Positions 58,616 to 64,000 of a stretch of DNA of 64,000 bases are shown here, piece by piece (position 1 is the first letter of the stretch; every line of letters begins with the position of its first letter). Origin of the DNA: Elioraea rosea (GTDB lineage: Bacteria > Pseudomonadota > Alphaproteobacteria > Acetobacterales > Acetobacteraceae). A model generated the notes under the pieces. That model did no database searches. It was not told the origin of the DNA and worked only from the letters and a program-made list of their open reading frames with translations. The DNA is taken from the NCBI RefSeq assembly GCF_007644105.1, contig NZ_VFAC01000007.1, positions 84,909-148,908 of the forward strand, read 5' to 3'. The position numbers and the translations under genes are program-made.

Positions 58616-60220
58616 CTAGGTTTTCGCGGCCAGCCAGTAGATTGCCGAAAGTCCCGGAGAGCTCGCCATGTAGCCGCTGAGGTTGGCGCGCGCCGCCACC
58701 TGCACCTGCTGCTGCGCGAAGACGAGGAACGGCGAGGAGCCCAGGAACTCCTCCTGGATGCGCCGGTAGAGGGCCGCGCGCGCATTGCCGTCACGCTCGA
58801 GCATCGCGGCATCGGTCTGCTGCGTCAGCCCGGGGATGTCCCACGCGTTGCGCCAGGCGAGCTTGCCCGGGTTCGCTTGGCCAGGCGGGTTGCTCGTGAA
58901 GCTGTCGGCGTTGTAGTGCGGATCGGGGTAGCCCAGGCCCCAGATTCCGATGAAGAGCTGGTGGTTGCGCGCGCGGTATTTCGCGAGCACCTGCGCGCCC
59001 GTTGCCGGCAGCACCTCGAGCCGCACGCCGCCTTGCGCGAAGCTCGCCTGCATCGCCTGGGCGCAGTCGAGCGAGGGGAAGGAGTTCGCGGTGTCGATCG
59101 TGAGCGAGATCCCGTTCGCGTGCCCGGCTTCCGCGAGCAGCCGCTTCGCGCGCTCGGGGTCGAAGCGGTAGGGGCGGCTGTCGAGCTCGCCGAGGATGGC
59201 GCGGGGGATGAAGGTCTGGTGCGGGAAAACCTGGCCGGGAAGCAGGTTGTTGGCGATCGCGTCGTAGTCGATCAAGGACTTGAGCGCCTCGATCACCTTC
59301 GGGTTCGAGAGCGTGGGGTCGCTCATGTTGGCGCAGACATACTGGATCGTGCCGCGCGGGAACTCGCCGATGGTGATGCCCGACCGGCCCCGCAGCGCTG
59401 CGATATCGGTGGGGGTGAGGTTGCGCGCGACATCGACGTCGCCCCGCTCGAGCAGCAGCCGCTGCGTCGCCGCTTCCGGAACGTGGCGGACGATCACGCG
59501 CTGCATCACCGCGCGGCCGCGCCACCAAGCGTCGTTCCGTTCGAGCATGTAGCTCTCGTTCGGCTGGTAGCGCGTCAGCCGGAACGCGCCGGAGGCGGCG
59601 CTGTTGCGATTCAGCCAGGCATTGCCCAGATCCTCGCCGGCATTCTGCTGCACGAGCTTCTGGTCGACGACCGAGGCGATGGTCGCGGTGAAGAGGTTCT
59701 GGATCAGCGTCGGCGCATAGGCCTTGTCGAAGGTGACCTGCACCTCGAAATCGCCGCTCTTGCGGATCGTCGCTTCGGCGTTCTCCCGTGTCAGGCCGAC
59801 ACTTCGGTACATGAAGGCAGGCGTGCGGTTGATCAGAAGCGGCCGGCGGAGCGAGAAGACGACGTCATCGGCCGTCAGCGTGTTGCCGGAGTGGAAGCGG
59901 ACGCCCTGGCGAATGCGCAGGGTGAAGGTGCGGCCGTCGTCGGAGACCGTGAAGCCTTCGCAGAGCCCGGGCTGGAGCGAGGCGCTCGGTGCGGTGGGGT
60001 CGAGCGCGAAAAGCTGGTCATAGACGTTCTTGAGAAGGTCGCTCCCCGTCACCTCGAAGGACTGGTGCGGGTCGAGCGCGACGAGGTCGTCGATCTGCGC
60101 GGCGATCACCAGTGCCGTGCGCGGCGTCTGGGCCGCGGCCCGCGTCAGGGGCAGGGCGGCGGAACCGAGGGCGGCACCGCCCGTCAGGATCAGGGCGCGC
60201 TTGCCGAGGCGAGGGGACAT
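58616..60220 (-). CDS. Peptide/nickel-type ABC transporter substrate-binding protein (DppA-like)
   Basis: This family 5 extracellular receptor (534 residues) starts at ATG 60220 (MSPRLGKRALILTGGAALGSAALPLTRAAAQ) with AAGGAG about 9 bases upstream. A signal peptide ends near AAAQ. SBP_bac_5 features include SDDGRTFTLRIRQGVRFHSGNTLTADDVVFSL, ASGAFRLTRYQPNESYMLERNDAWWRG and LIDYDAIANNLLPGQ. The transported compound may be a peptide, opine or another small molecule. A hairpin lies between it and the upstream ku gene. Confidence 0.9.
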   Translation of the reverse strand: MSPRLGKRALILTGGAALGSAALPLTRAAAQTPRTALVIAAQIDDLVALDPHQSFEVTGSDLLKNVYDQLFALDPTAPSASLQPGLCEGFTVSDDGRTFTLRIRQGVRFHSGNTLTADDVVFSLRRPLLINRTPAFMYRSVGLTRENAEATIRKSGDFEVQVTFDKAYAPTLIQNLFTATIASVVDQKLVQQNAGEDLGNAWLNRNSAASGAFRLTRYQPNESYMLERNDAWWRGRAVMQRVIVRHVPEAATQRLLLERGDVDVARNLTPTDIAALRGRSGITIGEFPRGTIQYVCANMSDPTLSNPKVIEALKSLIDYDAIANNLLPGQVFPHQTFIPRAILGELDSRPYRFDPERAKRLLAEAGHANGISLTIDTANSFPSLDCAQAMQASFAQGGVRLEVLPATGAQVLAKYRARNHQLFIGIWGLGYPDPHYNADSFTSNPPGQANPGKLAWRNAWDIPGLTQQTDAAMLERDGNARAALYRRIQEEFLGSSPFLVFAQQQVQVAARANLSGYMASSPGLSAIYWLAAKT

Positions 60221-60240
60221 CGTGATGCTCCTTGGGGTTT

Positions 60241-60265
60241 CCGGCATGTTCTGGAGGCATGCCGG
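60241..60265 (-). terminator. Hairpin between ku and dppA
   Basis: CCGGCATG and CATGCCGG form an 8-bp perfect stem with a 9-base loop. It lies 29 bp past the ku stop and about 20 bp before the dppA-like start on the same strand. It could end ku transcripts or act as a leader structure of the receptor mRNA, a common way to raise receptor yield. No T-tract follows. Confidence 0.45.
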
Positions 60266-60293
60266 TACCGCTGTCAACGAGCACGCCGGGTAT

Positions 60294-61226
60294 TCACCGG
60301 CTTCGGCCGCGGCCTCCCGCCGCACGCTTCGGGCGGGCCGCGCCCCGCGCCTTGGCCGGCTGCCTCGGGGCCGGCTTGGGCTTGGACTTGGCGGCGTTGG
60401 GCGACGCCTTCCGCACCGGCGCCTTGCCCGCCTGCGGCTTCCCGCCTGCTCCGGCGAGGCTTCGCTTCAGCGCGTCCATGAGGTCGACGACGTTGCCCCT
60501 TTCCTCCGGCTCGGGATCATCGGGGTCGATGCCGGTGCCCTCGATCTTCGCCTCGATGATCTCGCGCAGCCGCGCCTCGTAGCGATCCTCGAGGTCGGCC
60601 GGTTCGTACTTGCTCGTCTGGCGCTCGATGAGCTCCGTCGCGAGCTTCACCATCGCGGCGTCGGGCTTGCCGGCAGGCACGGCGGAGAAGGCCTCGTCGA
60701 TGTCGGCGATGTCGTCCGCCTCATGCAGCGTGTGCAGGACGAGCCCGCGCTCATGGGCGACGATCGCAACCGTCCTCTCTCGCCGCGAGAGCACGATGCG
60801 CGACAGGGCGATCGTTCCCGACCGCGCGATCGCCTCCCGAAGCACGGCATAGACATCCTCGCCCGTGTCGCCGTCAGGCACGATGAGGTAGGCCGTGTCG
60901 AAGTGGAGCGCGTCAATCGACCCGGACGGAACGAACTTGCCGATCGCGAGCGTGCTCGAGCTCTCGATGCGTGCGCTGTCGAAATCCTCCTCCGTCATCA
61001 GGATGTAGTGGTCCTTCTTGAACTCGTAGCCACGCACGAGCTCGCCACGCTCGACCTCCTCGCCGGTCTCTGCGTCGAGCGTGACCATCCGGACGCGATT
61101 GTTCGTCTCCGGGTTGATCAGGTTGAAGTGGATGTTGTTGCGCTCGTGCCGCGCGGCGAGCAGCGCCACGGGGCAGGATACGAGGGCGAGGCGCAGGTGG
61201 CCCCGCCAGATTGGCCTCGGTGCCAT
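60294..61226 (-). CDS. ku: Ku protein of non-homologous end joining
   Basis: Bacterial Ku is a homodimeric ring that binds DNA ends and recruits LigD. The 310-residue protein starts at ATG 61226 (MAPRPIWRGHLRLALVSCPVALLAA), sharing a base with the ligD stop. Core beta-barrel motifs INPETNNRVRMVTLDAETGEEVERGELVRGYEFKKDHYILMTEEDFD are present. The Ku core ends around residue 255; a Lys/Ala/Pro-rich basic tail of about 50 residues follows, a type known to aid DNA binding and threading. Confidence 0.95.
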   Translation of the reverse strand: MAPRPIWRGHLRLALVSCPVALLAARHERNNIHFNLINPETNNRVRMVTLDAETGEEVERGELVRGYEFKKDHYILMTEEDFDSARIESSSTLAIGKFVPSGSIDALHFDTAYLIVPDGDTGEDVYAVLREAIARSGTIALSRIVLSRRERTVAIVAHERGLVLHTLHEADDIADIDEAFSAVPAGKPDAAMVKLATELIERQTSKYEPADLEDRYEARLREIIEAKIEGTGIDPDDPEPEERGNVVDLMDALKRSLAGAGGKPQAGKAPVRKASPNAAKSKPKPAPRQPAKARGAARPKRAAGGRGRSR

Positions 61227-63733
61227 CAGCCTCTCCTTCGCCTGTCTTTCGGCAGCTTCGTTCGTGCCGCCTCGAACCCGGCCCAGGGATCCTTCCGCTG
61301 CGCAGCGATCCGAGCCGGTACCGTTTCGATCGTGAAGCGCTGTGGGTCGAGCCGTGCGGTGACTTCGCGCCAGGCAAGCGGCGTGGCGACGGTTGCGCCG
61401 GGACGGCCGCGCGGCGAGTAGCTCGCGATCGCCGTCGCGCCGCGGCCGTTGCGCAGCCAGTCGATCAGGATCCGGCCCTTGCGCTTCGCCTTGGAGACGG
61501 TCGCGACGAAGCGTTCTGGCTCTGCATCGACGAGCGTCGTCGCGAACATCCTTGCGAAATGCTTGGCCCGCTCCCACTCGGCGTCGGGGGCAAGAGGCAC
61601 CACAAGGTGCAGCCCCTTGCCTCCTGTCGTACGGCAGAATGGCTCAAGCTTCAGCGCGGCAAGGTGCTTGCGCAGGTGCTGCGCGGCGGCAACGACCTCC
61701 TTGAAGGCCACGCCTTCGCCCGGGTCAAGGTCGAACACCAGGCGGTCGGGCCTGTCGGGGTCTGCCTCGGTGGCGCCCCAGGCGTGCAGTTCGATCGCGG
61801 ACAGCTGCGCACAAGCAACGAGGCCGGAGGCATCGTCTATCGCGAGATAGGGGTCGCCCTTCGTCTTTGCCGCGCGGATCTGCCGCGGCTGGCCTGGCAT
61901 GGCGTGCTTCTGGAAGAAGCTCTCGCCGTCGATGCCTTCCGGAAACCGCGTCATCGCAAGCGGCCGACCGGCAAGCTCCGGCAACGCACGATCGGCGACG
62001 GCGAGCCAGTATCTCGCGAGGTCCTGCTTGGTGATGCCGGGCCAGAGGACCCGGTTCGGGTGCGTCATGCGCACGCCTTCGATGCGTGTCTCGCGGCCAC
62101 GCGGCGCGCGCGCAACGATGAACGACGATGCGGCCGCCTTGGGCTGCTTCGCCGCGGGTGAGGCGGCGCGGGATGTGCGGGCGCCAGTCCTGCTTGTCGC
62201 TGTCGCGGGAGGGGTCATCACGACCTCGCTTGTCTCCTTGTCGAGGCGCTCTCCAAGGAACACGGCATGCCTCAGCCTGCCGGCCTCGGTCCATCCACCG
62301 TAGCGGATCTCGACGACGAGGCGAGGGTCGACCCACCGGATCTTCTGCTCCGGCTGCGGCCCGTCGACGACGAGGTCCTTGGGGCGTGTCGCGCGCGTCT
62401 TGCGAAGCGCCGCGGCGAGGCGCTGCAGCGCTGCGTCATCGAAACCCGTGCCGACGCCGCCCGCGTAGCGCAACCGCCGCTCGGGGTCGTTGTAGGCGAG
62501 GTGGAGCGCGCCGAGCCCGACGCGCGAGCCGGCAGGCGGCGTCCACCCGACCACAACGAACTCGTCCCGGCCGACGCATTTCAGCTTCAGCCAGGTCTGC
62601 GTCCGCCCGGCTGTGGAAGGCGCATCGGCGCGCTTGCTGATGATGCCCTCGAGGCCGAGCGCGCAGGCCTCGCGCCGGGCCGCCTCCGCATCGGCCTCGA
62701 GATGATCGGAGAAGTGCAGCGGCCCGGAGCGAGGCAGCACCGACTTCAGCACCCGCTTCCTTTCATCGAGCCGACAGGACGCGAGGCTGTGTCCATCGAC
62801 GTGCAGAAGGTCGAACACCTTGTAGGCGAGCCCTTCCGGCCGGCCGTCGGCGATGCGTTGCTGCAGGGTGCCGAACCGGCTGAGGCCGCTTTCATCGAGC
62901 GCCACAAGCTCGCCGTCAAATACCAGCTTGCGGCCGAGCGCGGTGACGGAGGCGGCGAGCCTGGGGAGCTTCGCTGTCCAATCGAGGCCCGAGCGCGTCA
63001 GCAGTCTCGTGGCGGTACCGGTGGAGACGGCGAGGAGCCGGTATCCGTCGAACTTGATCTCGTGCAGCCACTCCGCCCCCGTCGGCGGAACCTCCACGGC
63101 GGTGGCGAGCTGCGGCTTTGGGCGGGAGGGCAAGGCAGCACGGCGCGCGGCGCGCGGAAGCGCGGGCGCAGCGTCCGGCGATGGCGTCTTGGCCTTGCGC
63201 TCACCCCCTTCGCGCTCCTTGATGAGCAGCCAGTTCTCTCCCCGCTCTCGCGGGCGCGGCTTGAGCCGCACGAGAACGAAGCCACCCTGCAGTCGCTCGC
63301 CGAACAGGCGAAACTTCAGCTCGCCCTGTGCGAGCCCCGCTTCGGCGTCGTCGACGGGCTCCCACAGACCGCCGTCCCACCGTTCGACGACACCGGCGCC
63401 ATAGTTCCCCTCCGGAATGGTTCCTTCGAACGTCGCATAGGAAAGGGGATGGTCTTCGGTGCGGACGGCGAGGCGCTTGAGGCCTGCCGTCATCGCCGGG
63501 CCCTTCGGCACCGCCCAGCTCCACAGAACGTCGCCGTGCTGAAGGCGAAAGTCCCAGTGCAGGCGGCGCGCGTGGTGCTTCTGCACGACGAACAAGGGAC
63601 GCGATCGTCCGGCCTCGGAACTGCGTCCCGGGGCCGGCTCGGGCGTCTCGCTGAACCTGCGCTTCGCCGCGTAGGTGGCGATGCTCGTGTCCTGCGCGGT
63701 GCCGCTTGGGCGCCGCTCGGCGGCGCGCATCAT
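61226..63733 (-). CDS. ligD: Multifunctional ATP-dependent DNA ligase D
   Basis: LigD seals double-strand breaks together with Ku. The chosen start ATG 63733 (a double ATG with GGAG 8 bases upstream) gives 835 residues. The domain order is phosphoesterase (about 50-175, HHARRLHWDFRLQHG), ATP-dependent ligase (about 215-510, nucleophile Lys227 in EIKFDGYR) and archaeo-eukaryotic-primase-like polymerase (about 545-835, catalytic aspartates 668 and 670 in VFDLDPG). PE-LIG-POL is the Pseudomonas-type order. A linker rich in Ala/Thr/Lys separates ligase and polymerase. It is co-transcribed with ku. Confidence 0.96.
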   Translation of the reverse strand: MMRAAERRPSGTAQDTSIATYAAKRRFSETPEPAPGRSSEAGRSRPLFVVQKHHARRLHWDFRLQHGDVLWSWAVPKGPAMTAGLKRLAVRTEDHPLSYATFEGTIPEGNYGAGVVERWDGGLWEPVDDAEAGLAQGELKFRLFGERLQGGFVLVRLKPRPRERGENWLLIKEREGGERKAKTPSPDAAPALPRAARRAALPSRPKPQLATAVEVPPTGAEWLHEIKFDGYRLLAVSTGTATRLLTRSGLDWTAKLPRLAASVTALGRKLVFDGELVALDESGLSRFGTLQQRIADGRPEGLAYKVFDLLHVDGHSLASCRLDERKRVLKSVLPRSGPLHFSDHLEADAEAARREACALGLEGIISKRADAPSTAGRTQTWLKLKCVGRDEFVVVGWTPPAGSRVGLGALHLAYNDPERRLRYAGGVGTGFDDAALQRLAAALRKTRATRPKDLVVDGPQPEQKIRWVDPRLVVEIRYGGWTEAGRLRHAVFLGERLDKETSEVVMTPPATATSRTGARTSRAASPAAKQPKAAASSFIVARAPRGRETRIEGVRMTHPNRVLWPGITKQDLARYWLAVADRALPELAGRPLAMTRFPEGIDGESFFQKHAMPGQPRQIRAAKTKGDPYLAIDDASGLVACAQLSAIELHAWGATEADPDRPDRLVFDLDPGEGVAFKEVVAAAQHLRKHLAALKLEPFCRTTGGKGLHLVVPLAPDAEWERAKHFARMFATTLVDAEPERFVATVSKAKRKGRILIDWLRNGRGATAIASYSPRGRPGATVATPLAWREVTARLDPQRFTIETVPARIAAQRKDPWAGFEAARTKLPKDRRRRG

Positions 63734-63759
63734 CTGTCTCCGAGTGGTCGCCGCCGCGT

Positions 63760-63787
63760 GTGTGGGGCCGCGGAGGGCGCCCCACAC
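63760..63787 (-). terminator. Hairpin between the glycine-zipper gene and ligD
   Basis: GTGTGGGGC and GCCCCACAC form a 9-bp perfect stem around a 10-base loop, 9 bp after the stop of the right-edge gene on the minus strand. It also lies 27 bp upstream of the ligD start. It probably ends the first transcript before ligD; no T-tract is seen. Confidence 0.5.
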
Positions 63788-63796
63788 CGGGCGCGG

Positions 63797-64000
63797 TCAG
63801 CGAACCGGGTTGTTGTCCGGCGGGTTCAGCCGCGTCTCGGGGTTCGACCACACAGGCCTGCCGAGGTTCACGTCGCTCGGATCGGTCGTCGCACCGGTCA
63901 CCGCGCCGGCTGCGCCGCCGACGACGCCGCCCACCACTACGCCCGCCGGGCCCGCAAGCGCGCCAACGCCCGCGCCGGCCGCCGCACCCGTCGCCGCGCC
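63797..64000 (-). CDS. C-terminal part of a glycine-zipper protein (cut by window edge)
   Basis: An open frame of 68 codons including TGA runs off the right edge. The visible peptide starts GAATGAAAGAGVGALAGPAG and continues VVVGGVVGGAAGAVTGATTDP, a glycine-zipper membrane or outer-membrane lipoprotein type stretch, then a soluble tail DVNLGRPVWSNPETRLNPPDN. The N-terminus, including any signal or lipobox, is outside the window. The repeating GxxxG-like pattern suggests membrane association, but the function is unknown. Confidence 0.7.
   Translation of the reverse strand, partial: GAATGAAAGAGVGALAGPAGVVVGGVVGGAAGAVTGATTDPSDVNLGRPVWSNPETRLNPPDNNPVR

Overview
The window is GC-rich, gene-dense alphaproteobacterial chromosome. 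Its left 25 kb is a photosynthesis gene cluster. A PLP-dependent 5-aminolevulinate synthase (HemA), the PpsR/AerR (PpaA) regulator pair, the order bchFNBHLM-lhaA-puhABC-acsF-puhE-hemA, and an oxygen-dependent AcsF cyclase point to an aerobic or facultative bacteriochlorophyll a-producing alphaproteobacterium. An Acetobacteraceae member such as Elioraea or Roseomonas is a reasonable guess from the organisation, but the sequence alone does not prove it. No mobile elements, CRISPR arrays or rRNA genes were seen.

Layout. 1-17968 (minus strand): one long, tightly overlapping superoperon running bchF-N-B-H-L-M-lhaA-puhA-B-C-small ORF-acsF-puhE-hemA-bchI-bchD, with bchD cut by the window edge. 17969-18243: regulatory region containing one exact TGT-N12-ACA PpsR-type palindrome at the bchF start and two one-mismatch copies over the ppaA promoter. 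18244-25293 (plus): ppaA(aerR)-ppsR-bchG-pucC-like-bchP-hemC. The two arms supply the tetrapyrrole precursor enzymes HemA and HemC, the Mg branch (BchH/I/D, BchM, AcsF), DPOR (BchLNB), the hydratase (BchF), pigment esterification and phytyl reduction (BchG, BchP), reaction-centre H subunit and assembly factors, and the repressor/antirepressor pair.

25315-34765: housekeeping and stress genes: SUV3-like RNA helicase, patatin phospholipase, an SDR with an altered catalytic motif, an FtsJ-like methyltransferase, DUF423, a TetR regulator with an operator-like dyad, a Nudix hydrolase, a zinc-ribbon protein, proline iminopeptidase, tRNA-Arg(CCT) and a GFA-fold protein.

34796-49464: a catabolic island for an organic or sugar acid. 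It has a SAF-domain oxidoreductase, a TRAP operon with an inserted cyclase-family hydrolase (dctP-cyclase-dctQ-dctM), an FCD-type GntR regulator, a PdxA-like dehydrogenase, a tripartite tricarboxylate transporter (tctC-tctB-tctA) with a second tctC, then an amidohydrolase/lactonase, an IlvD/Edd dehydratase and a DHDPS-family enzyme. The same 16-bp operator-like sequence lies in both divergent promoter regions of this island, which suggests one GntR regulon.

49611-64000: an unrecognised 725-residue protein; a second TRAP system split over convergent strands; a complete dipeptide-type ABC transporter (dppABCDF order); the Ku-LigD two-component NHEJ system; and the C-terminus of a glycine-zipper protein at the right edge.
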